A program made the position numbers and the translations under genes. Source: CAIKZZ01 sp036742455 (lineage in GTDB: Bacteria; Pseudomonadota; Gammaproteobacteria; Steroidobacterales; Steroidobacteraceae). From it: a stretch of DNA of 20,889 nucleotides. Location of the stretch: NCBI GenBank assembly GCA_036742455.1, contig DAINQU010000036.1, positions 1 through 20,889 of the forward strand. The letters run 5' to 3'. Below, one piece after another: positions 1 through 7,422 of this stretch. The notes under the pieces are model-generated. The model saw nothing but the letters and a program-made list of their open reading frames with translations, was not told the DNA's origin and ran no database searches. The stretch's first letter is position 1; each line of letters starts with the position of its first letter.

Positions 1-99
1 GGTGGCGGCCGTGGCGGCGGTGGCGGCGGCGGCGACGGCGGTGGCGGTGGCGGCTACGGTGGTGGTGGCGGCTACGGCGGTGGCGGTAACAACTACTGA
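1..99 (+). CDS. C-terminal Gly-rich tail of a probable RNA-binding protein (partial)
   Basis: Only the last 32 codons and the TGA stop are inside the window. The visible tail is almost pure glycine with one Arg, one Asp and two GGY repeats, and it ends N-N-Y. Tails of this kind are typical of small bacterial RRM-type glycine-rich RNA-binding proteins, where the RRM domain precedes a Gly/Arg/Tyr-rich low-complexity tail. The RRM itself would lie upstream and cannot be seen, so the family call is inference. The frame is supported by the stop codon, by the consistent GGN/TAC codons and by an intrinsic terminator 25 bases downstream. Such tails are disordered and prone to length variation because the DNA is a GGC/GGT repeat. 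Confidence 0.7.
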   Translation, partial: GGGRGGGGGGGDGGGGGGYGGGGGYGGGGNNY

Positions 100-123
100 T
101 CGTCGCGACACTGATAGATACGG

Positions 124-151
124 AACCCCGCCGAACGGCGGGGTTTTTTTT
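124..151 (+). terminator. Rho-independent terminator after the Gly-rich protein gene
   Basis: A GC-rich perfect inverted repeat (AACCCCGCCG at 124-133, CGGCGGGGTT at 136-145) is followed directly by a run of eight T (144-151). This is a textbook intrinsic terminator, 25 bases after the stop codon. Confidence 0.92.
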
Positions 152-228
152 GGGCGTATCATTCACATGGCGCTCATTCCCGGGCACAACCGCCTAGAAT
201 TGCGGCTTCCATCACGGGGATACACTTT

Positions 229-1146
229 ATGTACAGTCGGTCAGCCCGCACAGGCGCACTCATCGCATTGTTGGCATTGGCGGCCTGCACGCATACGCCA
301 CCGACCGCGCCGACGGCCTCGAGCGTAGCGACGCCCTCAGCGATGCCCGACAGAAAGAGCCCGACTGCCGCTCCGGTATCGGATGCAGCAACGTTGGCTT
401 CGTTGGACAAGATACTTGCGAGCAACACGCGCTCCGACACCAATCGAGCGCGCGATGCTGCGCGTCATCCGCGTGAGACGCTGCAGTTTTTTGGCATCCG
501 AGCCAACATGACGGTGATGGAAATCTGGCCGGGAGGTAGTGGCTGGTACGCGGAAATTCTAGCCCCGCTTTTGCGTGACCACGGTCGATACATCGCAGCG
601 GAGCATGATCCGCTCAGCAGCGCCTACGCGAAGGAAAATGTACGTGCGCTAACCGCCAAATTTGCGGCCACCCCCGAGGTCTATGGCAAGGCTGAGATCG
701 TCGCTCTACAAGCGCCGAATGCTCTCACTCCCGTTGCCAATAACTCTGTAGATCTCGTGTTGACCTTTCGGAACCTACACAATTGGTTAGCGCGTCCGGA
801 GACCACGCCGGCCATGCTCAAAGCAATTTATGCCGCACTTAAGCCGGGCGGAATATTGGGTATCGTCGATCACCGCGCCGATCCAATGGCGCCCGTTGAT
901 CCTCTCGCAAAGCTCGGGTACGTGAACGAGCACTTTGCCATTGAACAAATGGAGCAAGCTGGGTTCGAATTTATCGGGTCATCGGATATCAATGCGAATA
1001 GCAAAGATACGCGTGATTATGATCAGGGCGTCTGGACTCTGCCGCCCACCTATCGCCTTGGCGATAAAGACCACGACCGATACGCCTCGATCGGCGAATC
1101 GGATCGTTTCACGTTACGCTTCCGAAAGCCCATCAACGCACACTAG
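229..1146 (+). CDS. Predicted class I methyltransferase with lipoprotein signal peptide (COG4798-like)
   Basis: A 305-residue protein. The N terminus is a lipoprotein signal: Arg residues at 4 and 7, a hydrophobic stretch at 9-19, and a lipobox L17-A18-A19-C20, so Cys20 should be lipidated. A Thr/Pro/Ala-rich linker follows. A Rossmann-type methyltransferase core starts near residue 80, with motif I reading VMEIWPGGSGWYAEIL, then an acidic strand end (AAEHDP), a VDLVLTFRNLHNW segment and a late LKPGGILGIVDH strand. This matches the predicted methyltransferases of COG4798, many of which carry export signals. The substrate is unknown. The start at 229 is set by the complete signal peptide; the ribosome binding site is weak (GGGG about 10 bases upstream). 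It stands alone and converges on the helicase gene with a 24-base gap. Confidence 0.85.
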   Translation: MYSRSARTGALIALLALAACTHTPPTAPTASSVATPSAMPDRKSPTAAPVSDAATLASLDKILASNTRSDTNRARDAARHPRETLQFFGIRANMTVMEIWPGGSGWYAEILAPLLRDHGRYIAAEHDPLSSAYAKENVRALTAKFAATPEVYGKAEIVALQAPNALTPVANNSVDLVLTFRNLHNWLARPETTPAMLKAIYAALKPGGILGIVDHRADPMAPVDPLAKLGYVNEHFAIEQMEQAGFEFIGSSDINANSKDTRDYDQGVWTLPPTYRLGDKDHDRYASIGESDRFTLRFRKPINAH

Positions 1147-1170
1147 TCGCGCATCGTGAACGGCTGACGC

Positions 1171-3237
1171 TCAGTCCCAGAATCCGCGCACTTTTGCGGC
1201 TACGTCGACGGTCAACCCCGGTCGCTGCGCATCCGGCGCAACACCGGGTACGGTCGTGTCTGCGTTTCCATGGAAGACGCAATCGAGCGACGACAACACC
1301 GCAGGCGTGAGGAAACGGCTTCGGGCACCGTACACATGGGCGTCTCCCCACTTGGGCTGCTGAGTCACGTAGTACTTCAGCGGGGTTACGAGATGCAGCC
1401 CATCGCGAGCACGAGTCATCGCGACATATAGCAAGCGGCGCTCTTCATCCAGCAACGCGGACGAACCGCCTGCGAACTCCGACGGAAAATTTCCATCGTT
1501 GACGTTGAGAACAAATACTTCGTTCCACTCCTGCCCCTTGGCGGAGTGCACCGTCGACAGTACGAGGTAATCCTCATCCAATAAGGGGGGGCCGGATTCG
1601 TCGCCGCTCGCCCGCGGCGGATCCAACGCTAATTCGGTCAGGAATCTTTCCCGTGACAAAAATCCCCCGGCAATGCGCGCCAACTGCTCAAGGTCTCCCG
1701 CGCGCACAGACGCCGCGTCATAGATCCGTTCGAGATGGGGGCGATACCATTCCCATACTGCCTCGACTTGTCCCGGCCACGGCGCGTGCGGATGGATCAG
1801 TCGCTCAAGCAATCCACGGAAGTCCTCCCAATGCGCCCGGGCAGCCGAGGGTGGCGCAAACACATCCAGCGCCTCCGACAGACTCCGGCCCGCCGCGATG
1901 GGCTCCAAACAGCGAGCACTAAAGCCCGGCCCCATCCCAGGTAATAATTGCAAAGCGCGAAATGCGGCGATTCGATGGCGTGGATTGTCCGCCCAACGCA
2001 AGACAGACAGTAAGTCTTTGACGTGCGCTGCCTCGAGGAATTTCAGACCGCCGTATTTAACGAACGGAATATTTCGCCGCGTTAATTCGACTTCAAGCAA
2101 ATCACTGTGATGACTCGAACGAAACAGTACCGCCTGCTTTCTGAGAGGGACACCCGCTTCCCGCACCGCCAACACCGTATCGATCACGTAATCGGCCTGC
2201 CCCCGATCGTCCGCAACCGTAACCAATCGCGGTTTTGCCACGCCGACACGATGCGCGCGCAGCTGCTTTTCGTGGCGCCGTGACGCTTCCTTCAATAACG
2301 CATTCGCAGCATCGAGGATGGGTTGTGTCGACCGATAATTTTCTTCTAACGCGATCACGCGAGCCGGCGGCGAGAAGCGCGTCGGGAATTCCAATATGTT
2401 GTCGACTGTGGCCGCTCGGAATGAATAGATTGCTTGAGCATCATCGCCGACGACTGTCAGGCCGCGCCCATCCGGACGTATAGCTTGCAAAATCTCCGCT
2501 TGCAGGCGGTTGGTATCCTGATATTCGTCCACGAGCACGTGATCGAACCGTCCCGAAACAGCTTGGGCCAGGACAGGTTCCGAAACGAGGCCGTGCCAGT
2601 ACAGCAGTAAATCGTCGTAATCGAGCACCTGCTCCGCCTGCTTTCGCGCGACGTAAGCACGGAATAAACGCACGAGGTCTTCTTGAAAGCTCAGACACCA
2701 AGGCCACTGGCTCTGCAACGAATCAGCGAGTGAACCTTGCGTATTGACGCGATGGGAATAGATCGCCAAACAGGTGTCCTTGCGAGGGAAACGGCGGTCG
2801 CGCCCCGCTAGGCCCAGTTCGTGGCGCACCACGTCCAATAAATCCGCGCTGTCGCCGCGATCCATGACGCTAAATGCGGGATCAAGCCCCACGGACGGTG
2901 CGTGCAGACGTAACAGACGATTGCCGACGGAATGAAACGTGCCGGCCCAAGGCAAACGGACGCTGGATCCACGAGTGGCCGTACCGACGATTCGTTCCGC
3001 ACGTCGTGTCATTTCCTCCGCCGCACGCCGCGAAAACGTGAGCAACAGAATGCGTCCAGGATCTACCCCGCTCAGCACCAGATGCGCCACCCGGTGGGCG
3101 AGCGTGGACGTCTTGCCGGTGCCAGCGCCCGCGATGATCAACAAGGGCGATGCATCGACCCGCCGCTCGGCCGGCTGACCGTGGGTCGCAGCGGCGCGCT
3201 GGGCGGGGTTCAGAGCTTCAAATGGATCGGCGGCCAT
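1171..3237 (-). CDS. UvrD/Rep/PcrA-family ATP-dependent DNA helicase (SF1A)
   Basis: A 688-residue superfamily 1A helicase with the full motif set in order: Q motif (LNPAQRAA, 9-16), Walker A GAGTGKT (37-43), Ia (LLLTFSRRAAEEM), Ib (GTFHSVGNRLLR), Walker B DEYQDT (237-242), III (VVGDDAQAIYSFR, 262-274), IV (LEENYRST), V (STVHSAKGQEWNEVFV) and VI (RLLYVAMTRARDGLHL). It should move 3'-5' on single-stranded DNA in repair or replication restart. Length is a little below UvrD (about 720 residues), and I cannot tell UvrD, Rep and a paralogue apart. The ATG at 3237 has no ribosome binding site. A GATAAT hexamer ends six bases before it, which suggests a leaderless transcript. The gene is divergent from the DUF6524 gene. 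Confidence 0.95.
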   Translation of the reverse strand: MAADPFEALNPAQRAAATHGQPAERRVDASPLLIIAGAGTGKTSTLAHRVAHLVLSGVDPGRILLLTFSRRAAEEMTRRAERIVGTATRGSSVRLPWAGTFHSVGNRLLRLHAPSVGLDPAFSVMDRGDSADLLDVVRHELGLAGRDRRFPRKDTCLAIYSHRVNTQGSLADSLQSQWPWCLSFQEDLVRLFRAYVARKQAEQVLDYDDLLLYWHGLVSEPVLAQAVSGRFDHVLVDEYQDTNRLQAEILQAIRPDGRGLTVVGDDAQAIYSFRAATVDNILEFPTRFSPPARVIALEENYRSTQPILDAANALLKEASRRHEKQLRAHRVGVAKPRLVTVADDRGQADYVIDTVLAVREAGVPLRKQAVLFRSSHHSDLLEVELTRRNIPFVKYGGLKFLEAAHVKDLLSVLRWADNPRHRIAAFRALQLLPGMGPGFSARCLEPIAAGRSLSEALDVFAPPSAARAHWEDFRGLLERLIHPHAPWPGQVEAVWEWYRPHLERIYDAASVRAGDLEQLARIAGGFLSRERFLTELALDPPRASGDESGPPLLDEDYLVLSTVHSAKGQEWNEVFVLNVNDGNFPSEFAGGSSALLDEERRLLYVAMTRARDGLHLVTPLKYYVTQQPKWGDAHVYGARSRFLTPAVLSSLDCVFHGNADTTVPGVAPDAQRPGLTVDVAAKVRGFWD

Positions 3238-3243
3238 GGCCCG

Positions 3244-3272
3244 ATTATCCGACGGGACTGTATGCTTATCCA
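3244..3272 (-). promoter_or_regulatory. Candidate promoter for the helicase gene (leaderless geometry)
   Basis: On the minus strand a -35-like TGGATA (3272-3267) is separated by 17 bases from a -10-like GATAAT (3249-3244). The helicase ATG begins after exactly six more bases, so transcription would start at or next to the ATG. No Shine-Dalgarno sequence is present. Confidence 0.5.
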
Positions 3273-3332
3273 GTCCTTATTCGCTGTTACACTGGCCCCA
3301 GTCACTGCCGACCTGCTGATGGGATTGAGACG

Positions 3333-3749
3333 ATGGAACGACTGACGCTCATGGGGTTTCTGTTGCGCCTAGTGAGTTCTCTACTCTTAGTGGCTCTGAC
3401 GTGGAATCCGACCGGGATGAGTTACATCCACTGGGTAGCGTCAGGCTTTCCGTCGGTACAGCCGCTTCAGGCCGTTGTCGGACTCGTGCTGCTCGGGGGC
3501 TGGGTCTTTTCAGCCCATGCCACCTGGCGCTCGCTCGGCCAGTTCGGCTTACTGCTCGGCGTTGCACTCTTCGCTGCCGTCGTTTGGCTGCTTGCCAGCC
3601 AAGGTTGGATCGACGTGTCGCACAGCGGCGCTCTGGGTTGGCTGGCCGTTCTGCTGTTGGGCTGCCTCATGGCCGTCGGCCTCAGCTGGTCTCTCGTCCA
3701 GCGCCAGGTAACCGGTCAAATCGATGTCGAAGAAGGTCACGGGCGCTGA
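3333..3749 (+). CDS. DUF6524-like four-helix integral membrane protein
   Basis: A small 138-residue membrane protein. Four hydrophobic segments are visible at about 7-23, 45-61, 71-88 and 99-119, joined by short loops, with a short polar C-terminal tail. The start MERLTLMGFLLRLV and the following NPTG-SYxHW pattern resemble the DUF6524 family of proteobacterial inner-membrane proteins, which has no known function; this assignment is from memory of the family pattern. I chose the ATG at 3333 because the protein then begins directly with the first helix; an ATG at 3351 is possible. The upstream GGGATTGAG is a weak ribosome binding site. The Nudix gene follows after 12 bases, so the two are probably co-transcribed. 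Confidence 0.75.
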   Translation: MERLTLMGFLLRLVSSLLLVALTWNPTGMSYIHWVASGFPSVQPLQAVVGLVLLGGWVFSAHATWRSLGQFGLLLGVALFAAVVWLLASQGWIDVSHSGALGWLAVLLLGCLMAVGLSWSLVQRQVTGQIDVEEGHGR

Positions 3750-3761
3750 GGCGCGACCATC

Positions 3762-4283
3762 ATGTCCCAAAGCCGACGCCTGTATACCGGACGCGTGATA
3801 ACGCTCGATGTCGAAAACGTCGCGCTTCCCAACGGAGTGGAGACTCGACTGGAAATTGTCGGCCACCCCGGTGGAGCGGGCGTCGTTCCCGTCAACACAA
3901 CCGGACAGGTTTGTCTCATTCGGCAATATCGCCACGTCGCGCGCGACTGGCTCTGGGAAATCCCGGCCGGAAAATTGGACGGTCGACCGCCAGAGACGAC
4001 CGCTCGCCTCGAACTGGCCGAAGAAGCAGGCCTCGAGGCCGGCCAAATCGAACCCTTGGGTGCGATTTGGGCATCGCCCGGGATCTTTACGGAGGTCGTT
4101 CACCTCTTCCTCGCGACGGATCTGCGCGCCGTGCCGGCAACACCTGAACAGGACGAGGTGCTCGAAGTCCATTGGGTACCGCTGCGCGAGGCGGTTCGGC
4201 ACGCACTGGACGGCACGATTCGAGACGCCAAAACCATCATCGCACTGCTACGTGCCGCTGATCGCCTCGGGGTCGGCCCTTAA
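3762..4283 (+). CDS. Nudix hydrolase, ADP-ribose/ADP-sugar pyrophosphatase type
   Basis: A 173-residue Nudix protein. The Nudix box runs from Gly70 to Leu91 (GKLDGRPP...LELAEEAGL). It keeps the Glu84 and Glu87-Glu88 cluster that binds Mg2+, but is one residue shorter than the canonical 23-residue box and has Leu in place of the conserved Arg. The preceding RQYRHVARDWLWEIPAG stretch is characteristic of ADP-ribose pyrophosphatase-like members (NudF type), which split nucleoside-diphosphate sugars to sugar phosphate and nucleotide. The exact substrate is inference. The start at 3762 has GAGG about ten bases upstream. The gene lies 12 bases after the DUF6524 gene. Its TAA overlaps the stop of the opposing HAD gene within a shared TTAA. 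Confidence 0.9.
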   Translation: MSQSRRLYTGRVITLDVENVALPNGVETRLEIVGHPGGAGVVPVNTTGQVCLIRQYRHVARDWLWEIPAGKLDGRPPETTARLELAEEAGLEAGQIEPLGAIWASPGIFTEVVHLFLATDLRAVPATPEQDEVLEVHWVPLREAVRHALDGTIRDAKTIIALLRAADRLGVGP

Positions 4284-4975
4284 AGAGCGGCCTCCACATG
4301 GGCCACTAAATCGTCCATGTCTCGCACTTCGATGTCGGGCCTGCGCAACTCATCCGGCCACTCGGCGCCAGTTCGGTTCATCCATACCGATACGAGCCCC
4401 GCACGGTACGCACCGTCAACATCGGCCAAGGGATCATCCCCCACGTGCCAGATGGACGCCTCGTCCACACCCGCGGCCGTCGCGAGCGCGGCAAATATGC
4501 GTGGATCGGGCTTTGCACAACCAACGGCGACCGGCTCAAACGAGCCGACAAAGTGCTCGCCCAAACCCACTCGATGTACACAGGCATTGCCATTGGTCAG
4601 TGCATAAACCGGCAGCCGTCGCGCAAGCCACGCCAAGGCACCCGGCACATCGACGAAGGGGTCAATCTGATTTCGAGCCGCAATGAAGACGTCAAACGCA
4701 GCGAGCGCGAGCGTATCCGGGTAGCCGCATTCCACGGCCACTCGCCGAAGCGACTCCGTACGGATGAAGGTGAAGTCGTGTGCGCGGTGTGGAACCTCCG
4801 CGACGACGGTTGCACGCGAGGCGGCCAACGATGCGCGCGTGTGGCGCTGCGCGATCCTTGGCGCGTGTTCTCGCAGCCATTCTTGCAGCGCAGTTTCAGC
4901 ACGCTCGAGCACCGGTGGGGTGTCCCAGAGCGTGTTGTCCAAATCCAGTGAGATAGCCCGTGGCGGTCGTGTCAT
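4280..4975 (-). CDS. HAD-superfamily phosphatase, YigB-like (subfamily IA)
   Basis: A 231-residue HAD hydrolase. The nucleophile motif is D11-L-D13-N-T (SLDLDNTLWDT), followed by VLERAE, as in E. coli YigB. Motif II Thr lies in YALTNGNA, motif III Lys in GCAKPDPRIF, and the motif IV acidic pair in WHVGDDPLADVDGA. A helical cap lies between motifs I and II. YigB-type enzymes dephosphorylate FMN and the 5-amino-6-ribitylamino-uracil phosphate of riboflavin synthesis; the substrate here is inference. Starts at 4999 and 5023 are also in frame, but 4975 puts the catalytic motif at the family's usual distance and avoids overlapping the divergent gene. No ribosome binding site precedes 4975. GATAAT lies six bases upstream. 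Confidence 0.88.
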   Translation of the reverse strand: MTRPPRAISLDLDNTLWDTPPVLERAETALQEWLREHAPRIAQRHTRASLAASRATVVAEVPHRAHDFTFIRTESLRRVAVECGYPDTLALAAFDVFIAARNQIDPFVDVPGALAWLARRLPVYALTNGNACVHRVGLGEHFVGSFEPVAVGCAKPDPRIFAALATAAGVDEASIWHVGDDPLADVDGAYRAGLVSVWMNRTGAEWPDELRRPDIEVRDMDDLVAHVEAAL

Positions 4976-4980
4976 GGAGG

Positions 4981-4989
4981 GATTATCCT
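4981..4989. promoter_or_regulatory. Shared -10-like element between the divergent HAD and GDPD genes
   Basis: The sequence GGATTATCC (4980-4988) is a near-palindrome lying between two divergent starts. On the minus strand it reads GATAAT (4987-4982), six bases before the HAD ATG at 4975. On the plus strand TATCCT (4984-4989) lies eight bases before the GDPD ATG at 4998. Neither gene has a Shine-Dalgarno site and only 22 bases separate the start codons, so the promoters must overlap. The -35 elements would fall inside the coding regions and look weak. Confidence 0.4.
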
Positions 4990-4997
4990 GCCGACGC

Positions 4998-5966
4998 ATG
5001 AGCACCGCCACATCGATCCGCAAGAACCCGATTGTTATTGCCCACCGGGGCGCATCGGGCTACCTCCCCGAACACACGCTAGCCGCGAAGGCATACGCCC
5101 ACGCCGTCGGCGCGGATTACCTGGAGCAAGACGTCGTTCTGACCCGGGATGACGTACCGGTTGTCTTCCACGACCTCGTGCTCGAAGAAGTCACCGATGT
5201 GGCGCGCCGCTTCCCCAACCGACGCCGAGCAGACGGACATTGGTACGTCATTGATCTGGATTTCAATGAATTACAGACCCTCGATGTTCACGAACGGGTC
5301 GTCCCTGCCACGCAGGCGCCCGTATACCCAGGGCGATTTCACGAAAGACTCGGTTTGCGGATCCGTTCGTTGGCAGAAGAACTGTCATTCATCCGCGGAC
5401 TGAACGCGGCTACCGGCCGCCATGCAGGCATTTATACCGAAGTCAAAAGCCCGGCATGGCATCGTGCTGAGGGCAAAGACCTCAGCCCAATCGTTCTGAA
5501 GACGCTGGCTGAGTTCGGCTACGTGGGTCCTGACGATGACGTCTGGTTACAGTGCTTCGACGCGAAAGAATTGCTGCGTATCAAGCACGACCTGGGTTGC
5601 ACCTTGCGACTCGTCCAATTGATTGGCGAAAACGACTGGCTGGAATCGGACAATGACTACGAAGCCATGCGGACCCGCGACGGTCTTGCGGCAGTCGCGC
5701 GGTATGCGCACGGTATCGGTCCGTGGATCCCACACATCGTGCGATGGCCGGGACCGCAGCAGGAGCCGCTCTACTCGTCGTTGGTCAGTGATGCCCATGC
5801 CGTCGGCTTGGCTGTGCACCCCTACACCTTTCGAACAGACGATTTGCCTGAACATGCGCCGGATGCGCAGTCGGTTCATGAGGCGCTGTTTGATCACGCC
5901 GGTATCGACGGCCTGTTCACCGATTTCAGCGACATCACCCTACGTTATCTGAGGCAACGTCCATGA
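4998..5966 (+). CDS. Glycerophosphodiester phosphodiesterase (GlpQ/UgpQ family), cytoplasmic form
   Basis: A 322-residue protein hydrolysing glycerophosphodiesters to glycerol-3-phosphate and an alcohol. The TIM-barrel opens with AHRGASGYLPEHT; His16 is the first catalytic histidine and Glu25 a metal ligand. YLEQDVVLTRDDVPVVFHD supplies Glu43, Asp45 and the second catalytic His58. GIYTEVKSPAWH supplies the next acidic ligand. The pattern is closer to GlpQ (YLEQD-V-T-DD, then a VTDVA-like stretch) than to UgpQ. There is no signal peptide, unlike E. coli GlpQ, so it should act in the cytoplasm. The ATG at 4998 was chosen because upstream in-frame sequence is antisense to the HAD gene and shows no homology. 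Its TGA overlaps the ATG of the next gene (ATGA), so the pair is translationally coupled. Confidence 0.95.
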   Translation: MSTATSIRKNPIVIAHRGASGYLPEHTLAAKAYAHAVGADYLEQDVVLTRDDVPVVFHDLVLEEVTDVARRFPNRRRADGHWYVIDLDFNELQTLDVHERVVPATQAPVYPGRFHERLGLRIRSLAEELSFIRGLNAATGRHAGIYTEVKSPAWHRAEGKDLSPIVLKTLAEFGYVGPDDDVWLQCFDAKELLRIKHDLGCTLRLVQLIGENDWLESDNDYEAMRTRDGLAAVARYAHGIGPWIPHIVRWPGPQQEPLYSSLVSDAHAVGLAVHPYTFRTDDLPEHAPDAQSVHEALFDHAGIDGLFTDFSDITLRYLRQRP

Positions 5967-6610
5967 GCGCTCCGCCGTTACTGGTCATTGGCAATCGCAA
6001 CTACAGTTCGTGGTCATTGCGGCCGTGGATACTGGCGCAACATCTCGGCATCGAACTGGCCATTGAGCGACTCGTGCTTGATACGGCAGATTTTCGCCGG
6101 CAAGCCCTCGCCTTCACGCCGCTGGGCCGAGTCCCGGTCTTGGTACACGGAAAGATCGTCATTCCCGAATCGATTGCGATCCTGGAGTACCTGTCCGAAC
6201 TCGCCGGCGGACGCGGTTGGCCCGCGGACGTTGCGATGCGCGCTCAGGCGCGAGCGCTCGCTGCGGAAATGCACGCTGGATTTGCCCAGCTGCGGGCGAA
6301 ATACCCCATGAACATTCGGGCGCGCAATCGCCGCGTTCCCATGGATGACGCACTGGGGCGGGATATTGCGCGGATGGACACGATCTTCTCGACCCGCGAC
6401 GGTAATTCGTGGCTGTGTGGCGACTACAGCGCCGCGGACGCCATGTATCTCCCGGTGGCCTTCCGCTTTAGAACATACGGATACGACGGCCTGTCCACGA
6501 AGGCCTGTGACTATGTCGAGCGCGCAACCCATGACCCTCTCGCGGCCGAGTGGGTGCGCCTCGCTGTCGCAGAAACCGAAACGCTCGAGCAGGAAGAGGT
6601 CGGCGGCTAG
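5963..6610 (+). CDS. Glutathione S-transferase family protein
   Basis: A 215-residue protein with GST fold. The N-terminal thioredoxin-like domain begins LLVIGNRNYSSWSLRPWILA; this NYSSWSLRPW motif marks a bacterial GST subgroup that probably uses a serine (Ser15, Ser16 or Ser18) to activate glutathione. The cis-proline segment GRVPVLVHG and the glutathione-binding PESIAILEYL follow. Residues from about 85 form the helical C-terminal domain, with WLCGDYSAADAMYLPVAFRF matching the usual WxxGxxSxADxxxxP pattern. It conjugates or reduces electrophiles with glutathione; the substrate is unknown. The start overlaps the GDPD stop by ATGA. Its TAG shares a CTAG tetranucleotide with the stop of the opposing MOSC gene. 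Confidence 0.92.
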   Translation: MSAPPLLVIGNRNYSSWSLRPWILAQHLGIELAIERLVLDTADFRRQALAFTPLGRVPVLVHGKIVIPESIAILEYLSELAGGRGWPADVAMRAQARALAAEMHAGFAQLRAKYPMNIRARNRRVPMDDALGRDIARMDTIFSTRDGNSWLCGDYSAADAMYLPVAFRFRTYGYDGLSTKACDYVERATHDPLAAEWVRLAVAETETLEQEEVGG

Positions 6611-7422
6611 CCGAGCACGTCCACGGCCATACCAACGCCCAGAGACGCGCCCTCCCCCGACAACACGACGGCATTGACGCCAAACGTCACGCCGCGCAGC
6701 GCTCGGTCGTAGCGAAACGATTTGAGCACCGGCGTCGGATCCAAGGCGGCTGCACCCGTGAGCGGATCCAACGACGGGATGTTGCAGCGCGTACACGGTT
6801 TGACAAGTGCCAACTCGACATCGCCACAGCGGATGCGACGGATTTGATCTTCGGCGAAGGCCTCCCACCCGCTGATCACAACGTTAGGTCGAAATCGCGC
6901 CATCTCGACCGACGACGGTAAACGTCGATTGAGCTCTTCGAGCGACGCCGCATTGGCGAGCAGAATGGGAAATCCGTCCGCAAACGAGACCGGCACGTCC
7001 GCGCGACCGGCATAGGTTGGGTCCGCCGGCCGTAATGTATCCGGAGGCATCCAAACCAATCGCAGCGGACGAGAAAACGCCTCACTGAGAAACTGAGCCG
7101 CCGAGTCGCCGGCGTCGCGGGCCCGCACCAGGTCGCCCCAGATATCCACCGTCCGCCAGTCGCCCGAGTGAGGCGTTTCGATGAAACATGTCGCGCCCGC
7201 CGGATCCGTCAAGCTCACGCCCTCGGGACGCGCCGTGACACACAATTGGGCCATCAACGACAGCGTTCGTTGCGAGACAAAGCGATCGCGATCGTCCACG
7301 ATCATCCAATCCCGATCGCCCACCAAACCCCGCGCACCCACCCTCGCCGTCGCGAGAGAAACCGGCCTCGCGGACTTGACCGGGTAGACCGTCAACGCCG
7401 AAATGACGGAGCGGGCGCTCAA
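6607..7422 (-). CDS. MOSC domain protein (YcbX/mARC-like molybdenum cofactor protein), TTG start
   Basis: A 271-residue protein with an N-terminal beta-barrel domain (starting ISALTVYPVKS) and a C-terminal MOSC domain. KPCTRCNIPSLDP carries Cys210 and Cys213; the conserved cysteine of this motif ligates Mo in YcbX and mARC enzymes, which reduce N-hydroxylated compounds. NVVISGWEAFAED is another conserved MOSC segment. No ATG fits the conserved N terminus. The best start is a TTG (7422-7420) that overlaps the apt stop as TTGA, implying translation coupled to apt. It is the last gene of the minus-strand run, and its stop shares CTAG with the GST stop. YcbX partners such as a CysJ-like reductase are not in the window. 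Confidence 0.9.
   Translation of the reverse strand: MSARSVISALTVYPVKSARPVSLATARVGARGLVGDRDWMIVDDRDRFVSQRTLSLMAQLCVTARPEGVSLTDPAGATCFIETPHSGDWRTVDIWGDLVRARDAGDSAAQFLSEAFSRPLRLVWMPPDTLRPADPTYAGRADVPVSFADGFPILLANAASLEELNRRLPSSVEMARFRPNVVISGWEAFAEDQIRRIRCGDVELALVKPCTRCNIPSLDPLTGAAALDPTPVLKSFRYDRALRGVTFGVNAVVLSGEGASLGVGMAVDVLG

Noticed and set aside
1..90. GGC/GGT repeat as a possible repeat array or CRISPR-like element
   Set aside because: It encodes a glycine-rich protein tail and has no regular repeat-spacer structure.
2..328. 108-codon plus-strand frame starting in the glycine-repeat DNA (Ala/Val-rich)
   Set aside because: It is a frame-shifted reading of GGC/GGT repeats, runs through the terminator at 124-151 and overlaps the lipoprotein signal of the next gene.
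3401..4147. 248-codon plus-strand frame over the DUF6524 and Nudix genes
   Set aside because: Arg-rich composition without domains; it overlaps two genes with clear family signatures.
4976..5023. Longer N terminus for the HAD phosphatase
   Set aside because: It would overlap the start of the divergent phosphodiesterase gene and adds residues not seen before the catalytic DxD motif in this family.
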